Positions 34,094 to 46,300 of a stretch of 64,000 nt of DNA are shown in pieces; position 1 is the first letter of the stretch, and each line of letters opens with the position of its first letter. The notes below the pieces were generated by a model. It ran no database searches, had not been told where the DNA came from, and was given only the letters and a program-made list of their open reading frames with translations. The translations under genes and the position numbers were made by a program. The stretch lies in NCBI RefSeq assembly GCF_040807025.1, contig NC_090953.1, forward strand, positions 21,436,997 to 21,500,996, in the 5' to 3' direction. The stretch is from Struthio camelus. Lineage: Eukaryota; Chordata; Aves; Struthioniformes; Struthionidae.

Positions 34094-37000
34094 CAAGGCT
34101 ATCTGGCTGCTACAGAACTACTATAGGGAGAAAAAGAAGTAACTCTAAGCAATTCAGGCTGGACCTTTTGCATTAACAACCTAGTATTTAATTTTGTGAA
34201 TTTCTTGGAAGAAGGAAAAGACCTCAAAACATAACGTTCTTAAAGTTCTTTGGACTCCAATGATTCACTTACAGGAGATAACTGGAAATGAAAAAATGCT
34301 GAAAATGAACCTTGTAGGACTGAATCTTTCCAATAGGAACACTTACTAGCAAATTCTGCAGAAAGCCAAAGTTTAAAGCAGTGCAGTAAGTATGACCCGT
34401 GAAACTATAAAGTCCAGTAATATTGTCATTTTTGGGAACAGTGAATTTACAGTAAGGAATTTATCTGTATTTCCTTACAATTTCTGTCTTTAATCATTGG
34501 AAGAAGAATAGTCACTGGAATCACCACAAAACAAACAAAACTTTTAAATATCTGAAAAGTCTTATTGAATTTCCTGGAATTCAATTTGTTCCTGAGAATA
34601 CATGCATTTATTAACCCATTTGTTCAGGCAGAGCAAATAAAGTCTTTCAGTTTCAAAATATTCCTATTGAGGGAATTCTCTCTGAATCTGCAATTGTTTT
34701 TTGTATGTGGAATCTTGTATCTGCACAAAGTCCTACTAAAATTAATTGTAGGGTCATTTTCTGAAAATCAAAGTATCCATTTTAACTAAAATCCCAATAT
34801 TCTTTTTCTTCTCATTGTTTACCAGGCCATAATGACAAAGTTGAACAGAGTCCTAAAAAGAAGATCATTTCCTTTTAAAGGAATCTAGTGAAAATCAATT
34901 TACTTCTAAGTGCCATTGAAGTGACCCAATTCAATTACTAAAAAAGGATTAACAATGATCAGTATTAGTTTACTATCAATACTGCCTCCAAGGTGATGTC
35001 AGGAGTAGCCTGTAAACATTGAGGACGAGAGGTTTATTAAAAAGCTGTTATCTGCCTTCCACAGTAAGAACTGGGCAGAATACTTTTTTGGACTGACCTG
35101 AGAACCATTGCTTGTCAAGAAAACACATACCTGGTACCTGCCTTGTCACAAAGCTTTACCTGAAGGGCCAGGCCAAAGTCTTCATTTAACACCCTTTCAG
35201 CAATCAGCTACCATTTTATACAGCTTGCTAGCTTATGTAAACAGATTGCAGGCTCTGCTTGTGTTGAATTGTCCAAGCTGAGATTAAGCTCACACCAAGG
35301 AGTCTTCCTATTCCTGGCAGTACTGCTTTCACTTGAGAAAAGTTACAGTAAAAAAAGGAGAAGCCTGGACTTGTGCTCATAACCCTGTAGCAGAGATAAA
35401 ACACTTTGGCCTACGTTTGCAGGCACATTCAGCCTCAACTTATATGCGCACAGAACTGGAAAGAGTGTGCAAATTAGGGTTTGTATCACCTGGCTCATGA
35501 GCACGCATTCGGTAACATGCATGCGAGGTTAATTACGCACTTTAAATACATAGTCCTTGGAAGAAAGGGAAACAGTGTCCTAAGTACAGGTCCCTGTCTT
35601 GAATGTGATAGGTCTTGTCTGTTACTGCGTACGTTCATAGAAAAACACAAAACAGTAATTTGTCTTATGAGAGACAATAGCATAATAGAGGACTCTCAAT
35701 TCCTCCTGCTACTCTTGAAGCTACTTACTGAAGTACTTCACTCTCCGTGGCTCACATGATCGTCTAAAACATGCAGCTTATCAGATAAACACTTAGCAAA
35801 AACTTACTCTTCAGAAGCCTTCAGATTTAAGCTGTTCTTATAGAGGTGTCCAGGCTAGCCAGATTCAGAGCTCTATTGACACTTCTAAAAGGAGGAGGAT
35901 GTTTGGAGCCTGACTTTTTTTTGCACCTTTAAGTCACAGTATGATACCAATAGGAATTAGGATAGACTGTGTTTCACATTCTTTCCACTGACTATATTTC
36001 TGAAAGGCGCTTTAAAATTCATGTACAAGTTGAACTGTAAGATCCAGTACATGTGATCTAGCTTTTCCCCCTCCTTTTGTTTGGATTGAGCATTTCACTT
36101 TCTTTCTAGGTCACAGACTCATGATGCTTTGTCAGTTGTGAAATCTTGATGGGGATTTTCAAATTTAATTAAATCCATCTTTAGATTACAGGCACTGAGA
36201 TTATTTTTCCAAAAATATTTAATATAACTATCATAAATATTCAGAAGAGAAAGAGTATTATAGCAATATTTTTATGATTACTTAGAAATTTAGAAAGAAA
36301 AGCTATCAGCATCTAAAGCCTCTGGCATGGGAAAATCTCTCTCACGGACATTAATGAGATCAAGAGTGTATATGTTGGCTACTGTTATTACATGTGGACA
36401 TTTGTCAGTCTCTGTCTAAGAAGAGACTTTGTCAGTCATGCTCAGGACTTTTAGGTAGGTATTTTTTCATTCAGGTAATATAAAGAAATGAACAGATTGT
36501 GTTTTTTAATTAATTCTTTGAGTTTAAAATTACCATCATTCAAACATCTTCCAGCATATAATAAATTTTCAGTAACTAAACTACCTCCATAACTTGTTAT
36601 GACACTAATGTAAGAACTAGGCTCCCCACTGCAATACTTGCCATCAAAATCTTTGCTCTTCCCATTAATACAGGAAAGCCAGATTTTCTTTATGGCAGAT
36701 TAACACTTTAGTCCCGCATGTTGGGTGCAGTTCTCATTTTCAAGGTGTTCTTCTTTCCTCTGTATAGTTTACTTTGTGTACACATGGGTTTGTTTCTTTT
36801 TAGTACCAATTTAAATGGAAACAAGGCTGTAAACATCTATAAATTACAAACTAACAACCCTACACATACTCGGTAGCATCTTTTACAAGGAAATTTTCCC
36901 AGCACCTTACTCCTTGAAAGTAACAAATTCTCTCTTTCTACGGGTCCTCTCTAAGGAACACATCTTAATTCTTTGTGAACTAGAATTTTTGATTTGGAGA

Positions 37001-37339
37001 CTAAAATTAACCATAGACTTCGATGCCACTTTGCAATGCCCAATGCTCTTGGGTACTGATCTCTCCAATCTTACAGTTCTTACCAAGCCCTCTCATTTTA
37101 ACTTATTCCCCACATACACCTGAACATTTACTTACTCTTTTTTGTATTCCAATCATTCTGTTTTGCTTTCAAATAAGCCATTTTCTAAATTGTAACAGGG
37201 TGGATTCAATACTAGATGAAATAGTATAACAAAATTTCAAATTCAGAGGTCCTCTCTATGGTGTCAGGTCAATCTGGAATCTTTCCTCCACTGAGTACTT
37301 TAATAGCTAACAGGAGATCCTCTCATATATAAGGATCAA

Positions 37340-37412
37340 GTAACCTTGACCTGGCACTTGTACAGAGCTGAAAGACATGATCTGTGCCCTAGAAAGCTTA
37401 CAATAAAAACAA
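37340..37412 (-). repeat. Ancient L2/MIR-type 3' end, inverted
   Basis: On the minus strand it reads TTGTAAGCTTTCTAGGGCAC followed by a CTCTGTACAAGTGCCAGGTC segment. The order fits the same repeat tail as at 29284-29402. It is short and diverged. Confidence 0.4.
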
Positions 37413-39603
37413 ATTCACAAATTCTAGTGTTAAATCATATTTAGTCTAGGTAACTTCTTATTTACAGATATTCAAAATTTCATACTGATATGATAAAGTC
37501 CTTTCAGCCATAGCAGAATCGTTCTTTCCACATACAGTCTATTAACTGCTATTGCCCTGGACTTTCATTACTCTCTTTGTAAATCTCACACAATCAAATA
37601 GATAGTCCCTGCCAGAAACTCTTGTCAAGTTTAGCCTAAACTTTGAATTGTTAAATTAAGAATTACAAAGACAAATTCTACTGCCTAATTGTCCAGGTCA
37701 CTTTCTATAATGAAAGGAATAAAAGTACTACATTAAGAATAATATATAAAATTCCTCTGCTCTGATGAATGTAAAAGCAGCCAAAGAAAAATACACTGGT
37801 GACTGCCTCAAATAAGCCTACCTTCCAGTTAATAGATCCATCATTGACTACTTGCATGAGTTAAAGGCCATCCATTTCAGTAAGCACTGAAGAATCTGTC
37901 CCTGTATCTCCTTCCACTTTCTAATGACCAGGAACCAGGTGCAGATTGGAGGATTCTCCATATATGTCTCTGCCTAAGATTAGAATAAATATGGTGTTAC
38001 TGCACCACTCTCCAGACCTAATGCATACCTAAATTGTGACTTATGCAAGCCTGTAAAACCCTCCATTAAGATTCTTGTAATTTGTAAAGTCACACCTGGA
38101 AATAATCAAAGCTCCAAACATACAATGCATAGACATGTATTATATGATAGAGTAACACAAACTCTATGTACAGTTTTCATCAAAAGAAAGGCTATTTACG
38201 CTATTTCAATCCCAACACATTTAGGTGTCAAAAATATGCATATATGAAATAACTAATTCCATGGTGGCTACAGCTGGATTGGAAAACTGGATGCCATCTT
38301 AGTTGCTTTGGGTAAACAGTATATCAGTGCAGGCAATACTGTAACTACGTGCAAAATAGATATAACAAGAAGAATGGACCTATGTTGAAAGAAGTATTTG
38401 CACCTGAGCAAACCTTAGCTGAGAAAACAGATGGAAAAAGAGTAATCCATACTGTAACTCAGCAAAGCACTTGAAGCTGATGTAGCTTGTTTGTCTTTGG
38501 TCCTGCAAATGAGAGAGAGTCTGAAGAAAAGGGCAGTAGGGAATTTCATTTGGAGCTCAGACTGTAGAAGCTCTTTTAGAGACAAGAATTGCAGAACTTG
38601 CAGTATAAACAAAGGCACTTTCCTGTGTAATGGAAATCTCTCTTAATTCTGCCAAGAACAGTCTCTTCCTTTTCCCCACCAGGGAATTTGATAGTCGCTC
38701 TGTGTCATTAACATCTCTACAAGACACCCATAATGGCAAAGCGATACAGAGAAAAAAGTAGAACATCTGTTCACTATGCCTTTCACTTCTGTCTCAAACA
38801 AACATCTTTCTAAGGACATCAACAATCATAATTTTATTATGTTTTAATGCCTTCCTCATCAAATTTCATTCCACTGTCTGTCCCATCTGAGGTGTATTGT
38901 GCAATAACATTATAAGTTCTTTCTAATCCTGCTGTTATTTCAACCCAAAATTGACTTATTATGGTTCTCTGGTGTTGACAAGTATAATATTTCCCATTCT
39001 ACACTTGCACTGGTACCAAAAGCTCTATCTCTAGCTTACTTTATATTCTGTTATTTCAGAATATAATCTGAATCTACTCAGGCCTCAAGAATATCAGTTT
39101 TTCTTATCTTCTGCAACAAAAACTCTATTTCCTTAACTTTTAAACTACATTATTTTAAGGATTTTTCTTGCACATTTGCAGTAGCCAGTAAAAAAGAGCA
39201 AACATCGAAAAGATTCATCTTACTAAAGAGAGAGATGATGTCATATATGGGGTCTTCCATCAGTGTGATGTTAATTCAGTGAAACATTTCTGTTCAGAAC
39301 AGTGCATCTGACACACGTTGAACATTAAGTGTATGCTTAAGCCTCACTGAAGAGGAAATAGATGGGTCATCATAGACTGAGATGTTTCAGAGCAATCAAA
39401 GAGAAAACTGGCTAACAGAAAATATTATGGTAGATAATCTTCAATGCATCACATAATGCACACCTAAAATAATAAAAGTTGAATTAATCCATACTTGTGC
39501 TTTCTCACACCAATGCAAGAAACAGATGGGATAATGTGGATCACCTACAAAGACTTCAGTGGCTCTAAGGCAAACAAGATAGCATAATTTATAAAGAATA
39601 AGA

Positions 39604-39630
39604 CAGAAAAGAAAGAAAAGAAAGAAAACA
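39604..39630. repeat. (GAAA)n-like microsatellite
   Basis: An imperfect run of GAAA/GAAAA units. It is simple sequence of no coding value. Confidence 0.8.
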
Positions 39631-39810
39631 TTCCATAAACCAACAGTTTGCCATTATCTAGAACAGCTGCGGCCACCATAATTCCAGAGAAGACATGACA
39701 GATGAAATAACAATTTTTACAGAGAAAAAAAACAGGAGATGCTCCTATTTCATTTCCCCAAAAAATCAGATGAATATCCAATGATGTTGAAAGACAGTAA
39801 AATTGAACAG

Positions 39811-39864
39811 ATAGAATTAAAAGCAGGTTAATCATGAAAGGGAAAAATTAACCTGCTATTCTAT
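39811..39864. repeat. 18-bp inverted repeat with 4-base bulge
   Basis: Left arm ATAGAAT + TAAA bulge + AGCAGGTTAAT (39822-39832). Right arm ATTAACCTGCT (39847-39857) + ATTCTAT (39858-39864). Both arm parts match exactly, and the loop is 14 bases. A second inverted repeat overlaps its right end. Confidence 0.85.
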
Positions 39865-39884
39865 CAGATATTTACTATCTGATA
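39862..39884. repeat. 9-base inverted repeat
   Basis: TATCAGATA, spacer TTTAC, TATCTGATA. Next to it ATAGATTATTTACTAT and ATAGATTATTTATTAT repeat directly, and TATCAGATATT recurs near 39920. This is an AT-rich, locally duplicated patch. Confidence 0.8.
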
Positions 39885-40574
39885 TAGATTATTTACTATA
39901 CAGACATAGATTATTTATTATCAGATATTACTGAGATGAGTAATATAACACAAGAAAAAATTGTCTGAAAATTAGAGTATCTGCATATGAGAGAGAACTT
40001 GAAATACTATAAAGCAGAAAAATCCTCATTTACTGGGTCACGACTCAACTAGCATGTGTATTAAGAAAAAAATTCTCACGTAGACAAATTATTCTATCAA
40101 ATCATTGAGTTTTCATGCATCTGTTTCAAAAGGATTTACTTTTGCCCATGGCAAGATTTAATTTCATGAATTTGATCAAATAGAAAACTTCCGGTATAAT
40201 TATCTGCACTTTTAAATTAGTATTTAAACAACAATTTACATCTTTTCTTGTGTGGCATCACATAGTATGTGTAGCATCATATATTTCTGGGGAATATTGA
40301 AAGTTAAATGAAGTCATGACATGCTATAATGTTATGGTGCCACCTTGTGACGGTGCATCAGTGGTGCCTAAAACATGTATCAAGAGACAAAAATTAGCCT
40401 GGGGAAAGTCTGTTTCTATATGGTTGTTAGAAACTGCAAGCGATTGTCTGCTGACAAAGAGAAGCATGTGTTTATCAGCTAACAAAAGAACATTCAGCAT
40501 TTTAAGATTACATTAAAAGAGCATAAGAGAGGACAAACAACTGCAGCAAAAAAACAACTACTTTCCCCAACACA

Positions 40575-40665
40575 GATCCAATTACAGATATACGAGTTAA
40601 TTCCACTGAAGTCAGCAGGATTACTGAAGATAAATACGGAAGTAATGAAGACCAGATTTTGGCCT
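40575..40665. repeat. Degenerate sauropsid-type short repeat
   Basis: The blocks GTTAATTCCACTGAAGTCAG, GATTACTGAAG and GACCAGATTTTGGCCTA resemble a dispersed element of the form 'TTACTCCACTGAAGTCAATGG ... GACCAGAATTTGGCC' that I recall from reptile and bird genomes. Identification is by eye and low in certainty. Confidence 0.35.
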
Positions 40666-43009
40666 ACAGGCTGTTATTGTGAATCCTGTGTTACAGTATT
40701 CCCTTAAAACAATGTTAAATGAAAAAATGTTAATAAACATCTTGGTTACTACTTGCTTTTTGACACTGTTTTTCATTCACAGGTACCAGTCCCTTTTTGT
40801 CTCTAACATTCTTTTAGTGTCTGTAAGCCAGAGATAACACACACTCACTTAGCTATTTTGCTAGAAGCTTTATATAATATTTTTCCTTTTTCTCTGTCCC
40901 TTTTTGATGGCAAATATAGAAATGTTCAAACACGTGCAAGATCTTTTTTGCAGTAATAAATGTCTATACTCTTGCTTTTAAGACCAAAGTCGAATGGTTT
41001 TTAAATCTAAATCTCTTCTACTGTTTCAGCTTCTAAATTGCCTGATAGTTCCTTTCCAATAAGTAAGCCTGATTAAACAAACATTAGTGAATTAACAAGA
41101 TCCTGCCAATAACGTTATAGCAGAAACAGACAGCTGGCTGTTATTTTACCTCATAATATTATCTACATTTGGAAAACATCATGCTGCACTCAATTCACCA
41201 AACACTTGCCATAACAGAAGTTTCAGTGGTAAGAAATCTAACTACAGACAACTAAGAAATTGCAAATATATAGCTTACTTGGAAATCTACCCTTGACTTT
41301 TTGCCATCATACGGTATTATAACTTACATACTATTAAGTAGGATTATTTTGCACTAGATGCATTTAGAGTATGTATGTCTCCCAGACTCCAACAACATAC
41401 TACACTGCTAAGGTTTTCATTAGAGGAGATGAATATTGGTCAAAGAAATAGAGTGAGTTAGGATGACCGTATAAATCTCATCCTTTTTGTTCAAATAATC
41501 TGACACAGAATCTTGCAACCTGGTCTTTTACAATACATTAATAGTAACCAGAAAAAATTTGTGTCTTGAAAGAAATAAACTACCTCGTTGATATTTCAAT
41601 GAATAGAAAGTATTTTTAACACGTTCTCTCTTAATGCCTATGTTGTCCAAACTGCTTGAATTCAGCAATACATCTGACTTAACCTGCTTAAAATGAAAAT
41701 GATTGAGGCTTGAACCTCTGCTCACTCATTCAGAACTGATATCAGGAACTGATTTATATATTAACTTTAACTTGGGCAAATAAGTCAAAGAAAATGCAGG
41801 CACTAATTCCTTTAACCAAACAGAAACCAACAGGAGGATGAACTAAAATAAACATATCACTGATAAAAAATACAGTCACTTTGATAATTACAAAAAAGTT
41901 AAAAAATAATTGTTATTTCCAACATATATATTTCACTTTCATTATGCTATCTTAGGGAACAGTCAGTCTTGATCCCTTGAATATACAAAATTTCCACTGA
42001 CACGCTTCATGTACAACTGTATTCCTGGACAAATATTCCTTCCTGATGCATGCTCTGTAGATTTGAACAGCAAGCTACACTGCAAGCTTACCATACTTTA
42101 GAGGTTCCAGAGTAGATAAACATCATCATCCCTACAGAAATGGTAAAAGATTAATTTCTCTGCTTTAACAAGTATTTCAATAAGGGTAACACTGTTCAGC
42201 CTTTGAAAGATTTAACATTATAGTAACTGGAATAATGACCAGAAAGGAAATTAACACAAGCTCAGCACAAAAATTCTCAGAGCAAGATAAAATCCATCAA
42301 AAGTTTTAATTGTGATGACTTTGATACAGAAGCCATGTAAGTGACAGAGCCCTTCTATTGACTGTTAGAACAGTAATACATATATGATTGTCTTCAGGCC
42401 CCAGTACCTAATCAATACTGGAATTAAAAACAAAAAGATGCAGCTGTTTTCCAGCTGGAGAGGGAAGAGAAATACAGAGCTGCATTCATGCATTTTATGG
42501 GAAAGATTGCATAGCTGATTTAGAAAGGAAAGGTCTTTTTATGTCCTTAGTAGTAGTGCTGTGCTTCTTTAATTTCTTCATGGGTTATAGATGATCATAT
42601 TCTTCCATCCAACTTTATCAGCCCAGAGTATGAGAAAAAGGCAAGACCTCCTTTGAAAGTAGGGACACAGTTTAAAGTTTCTTAGGAAAGAATGAATCAT
42701 GTATGCGAATCATATACAAAAGGCAACTACTTCAAGTTTCATAAGGACATGACACTCCATAAAGTATTGGTTGAAGGTAAGCACCAAACCCAGCAACTGC
42801 CATTTCACTGACTGAAAAGCAAACCTGGGATGTGGTTGTCTTCAACACTGGGAACTTGATCTTGACTGCAGTTCTTTCACCTAAGATTATTTCCATGCAA
42901 GATCCCCAGCTGTATAACACAGTGATAGAGGCATCTCATTATTTAAGGCCCTTGCTTTCTTTCGAAATCTGTTGGAAAAAGTCACCAAAGCTAAACTTTC
43001 TGTCAATTC

Positions 43010-43035
43010 TTTTTTTTTTTTTTTTTTTTTTTTTT
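43010..43035. repeat. 26-base T homopolymer
   Basis: It reads as A26 on the CIB2 strand, about 340 bases past the CIB2 stop. It could be a retroposon tail or simple sequence. If inside the CIB2 3' UTR it could cause internal oligo-dT priming in cDNA data. Confidence 0.95.
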
Positions 43036-43374
43036 GCTTTTAAGAGTAGTATTAAGTATTCATAAATGTAAAAACCATGTGGAAATACCTTTAATAATAT
43101 TCTGGTTCTGCCTGTGGAAAAAATAACCCCACAACCCAAGAACCAACCATCTTTGCCATAGTGCTTGGGCAGCAGTGGAGCTAAAAACATCACTGTTCCA
43201 AATGTCTCGCAGATCAAATGATGTTTCTGACTCTTGACGGACTAGAATTATTTCAGTATTTTTTGCTGAGTTCTAAGAAGCCATGATAGAGGACAAGAGC
43301 CTCCAAAGTGCCTGAGATTCAGAAAGGCTGGACTGGCAAGTCGTTTCTGATAACACTGGCTCACAGAAACATCT

Positions 43375-43396
43375 TCAGATTCTTATGTGGAAAGTA
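43375..43396 (-). CDS. CIB2: CIB2 terminal coding exon (22 coding bases)
   Basis: After acceptor TTGCAG (AG at 43398-43397), T completes Ser181 (AG|T) and the codons read T-F-H-I-R-I-stop, the exact conserved CIB2 C terminus. TGA is at 43377-43375. The exon continues as 3' UTR to an undetermined poly(A) site. It is too short for ORF callers. Confidence 0.9.
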
Positions 43397-46300
43397 CTGC
43401 AAAGGAAAAAAAGATTAAGAGATAAAAATACACTCATCATTATGCACAATATTCTCCTTATAGCATACAAAGAAAGGTTCTGGGTAATGAACCAGAATTT
43501 CTGTTCTATGTTGTCCTTTATCCCAGTAAGAATGTTTCAGAAAAAGGTGAAAAAACCTGAAGCATATTTTCATCAGAATGATGTAGGGATGAACAGTGGC
43601 TCTTTTTAAAATATATTTCTCATTTTGAAAGTTTTTACTTAACAAAGAAGCAAACCTAATACTTAAAATTGTGGATTTACTATAAAGCTTCTGATCTGTC
43701 AGAAGAGAAAAATATTTTCAACTTATAATCATACTAGGTTTTTGGTAAAAACATTGATAAATTGATAATAAAACCACTCCATTACTTTTGAAATCCAGTC
43801 ATGTCATTTCACCCGCAAAAATCCTGCAGTAGATAGTTCCTTGTTCTAGTTTCAGAGTGTGTCAGAAGGGCAATTCTTCACATAAAGTTACACCTTCACA
43901 TGAAGTTACTTTCAGAAGACTGAACTACTCCAAATGCAAGGATTCCTAATGTTAAGGGATAGGCAGGTCCCCTCAAGAAGGAGGCCAGTTAATCCTCAGG
44001 CCTGCACCCAACATGGAGAGTTGTATGGCAGAGTTTCATTTGGAACTTATTACTGTTTTGATGGATCTCTGCTTGGTTTGTGACTGGGATATTCTCTCAG
44101 TGTTTCTTCTAAACACTGGCGATATGATATTTACTTAATAATAACACCAAGAAAACTCTAAAAAAGTGATTAAGGCCAGCACTTGCTCCAGCTATATGTC
44201 CAGGTTCCTAGCAGTAAGGCTCCTCAGGTCAGGCATAGGCAGAGCATGAACAGAACCAGCGAGTGTACTCCTAAACTTGGACTTCATGTAGAACAACTGT
44301 ACTAATTGTGATTGAATAATCCAGTAAGGTTTTTCTCAATCCTCCACAGGTTAATTCCCCTGCTTAAACGATGCGTCAAATGCCAATATCTGAAAAAACA
44401 GTGAAGCTACTTTGAAAGAAGTGTGCTATGATTTAAAAAAGGCTTTCAGAATATTATTGCAAGTCACTATTCTGGAAGTGTGACTTTTTATTTTTTATTG
44501 AAGACCTTACAGTAACTGTTCAGTCAAAGACGTTGGTGTTGCAAGAAGAAAAGGATGCATCTACTAGTAGTCTTGTGGTTTCCTTACCTTTTGTTAGAAT
44601 GATCAGCAGATACAGGATGGTGATACCAACTTAAAAATACAACTAAAGTAACTTTCTGGTCTTTTAGCACAAAAGTAGCGTATCTGCACTTTCACAAAAA
44701 AAGTAGTGATTTAGGACTTCATTTTTCAGAGTGTCTTTATATTTTATCAAAATTGAGTTCCTAGTGTTCCTGCAATGCACAATCCCTAGGTGTAAACTAC
44801 TGGACTGTGAATTAGAAATTATAATTAAAAGGACTTCAATTTTGATTACACATTGAGATGTATATCCATATACATACATGGGTGGCAAGGCTGGTTAAGT
44901 CAGAATGCTTCCTTGCAAAAAGGAAGATTGCATTATAGACCGGTATAAGTGCACAAATTCAGAGTCATTTTAAGACCAATAATATTTCTTTCATACAAAA
45001 TAATTTATTCCACAACATGATAATGAGATATTGATAACAGCATATGTAAAAATGCAATTTAGCAGAGGAAAGAGGGTCTCAAGCAAAGATCTGGTTTGAT
45101 GAATTCAGATCACAAATTGGTAAATGGCTTCAGTCTTTACACTGAGCTAAACCTAGACACCAGGAATGGATACTGAGCCTTGAATCCTTCTTTAATAGAA
45201 TATAAACAAGAAGAACAGTGACTCCTTTTTTAGTTTGTATCATAGCAGGTAGAATATAGATAAACCACTGACATTGAAAATTCTGAATGATCTCAGGTCT
45301 CACATCCTTAAAGACAGTTAAAAACCATGGTTGGACAGTGCATTTATGATTACTAGTCATCTGCAGAGCAAATGCAGATCTTGCTAATTTTTCACTAGGT
45401 TTAATTTTAGTCCTTAGGAACTAGATAATCTGCATTTTGGGACAGGTCTTACAGGATGCATGTTTCCCATGACATAGCTTCTATTACTTCAGCTTCAGGT
45501 AGGACTGCAATCCAGATGTCAACTGTTCTGTGGGTGAAGGCCCATGAAGGTTTCAGGAACAGTGCACCCCCAGTGATGACAGCTTTTTGTTTAATCAATT
45601 GTTTCCCCATCTAGTTTTGGCAGCTTCCAGGTGTTACTAATGACATTTTCTTCTCAAATTCCACTTCAAGTTGTTACAGTATGCTTCACCCTCAGGCCTT
45701 CAAATAAACTTACACTTCCAGGATGATTTATAAAACAATTTCCTGTGGAAAACATAACCAGTCTTGTAGAACAGAACACTTAGCTAGTGCCAGTTCAGAG
45801 TGCTAATGTTTCTATTAAACTTCAAGTAGCTTCTTAACGATAAGAATTTTGAGTGAAATAAGCCTCGTGTGATCAAATTTTCTGAACTAGCAACTGTCAC
45901 TCTCGTTTACAGCTTACTGAAACTTCTGGGATAACAGTCAACAATGTGTATATCTTCAGCCCTGATCAACAATTAGCAGAATTTTCTTTTGGTCTTTTAA
46001 AAAAAAAAAAAAAACAAAAAAAAACCTCAACAGCAGCAGCGCAAATTGAGGAACAGACTTCACTGCATCTTCATTTGTTTGACAGAAGTACAAAGCTTGC
46101 AAAGGCTGTCTGTAGAAGATTAAGCCTACACAGGATCATTAAATAAAGGTTTGAGAAACAAATGATGAGATAAGAAAAAAATCACTCAAAGTGCAGTAGA
46201 TGAACTTCAGCTCATACTAGGTCAAAGCCTGGATCATCGTGCCAAAATGAATGCCTGCTGTATGTACTAAGTATGCATAATAGCATGCCAGCTTATAAAA

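Larger units (their letters stand above)
27572..43374. other. Convergent SH2D7-CIB2 interval with both 3' UTRs
   Basis: SH2D7 (plus) and CIB2 (minus) point towards each other across this 15.8-kb stretch. The left end holds the SH2D7 3' UTR and the right end the CIB2 3' UTR; their exact ends are not visible. The open frames are short and show no recognised protein. It contains L2/MIR-like remnants, a short terminal-inverted-repeat element (34029-34093), two neighbouring inverted repeats (39811-39884) and a long T run (43010-43035). Confidence 0.7.

Noticed and set aside
27723-41725. Many short open frames (60-100 codons) between SH2D7 and CIB2
   Set aside because: They are of the length expected by chance in AT-rich DNA and have no recognised protein, splice structure or viral or transposase motif.
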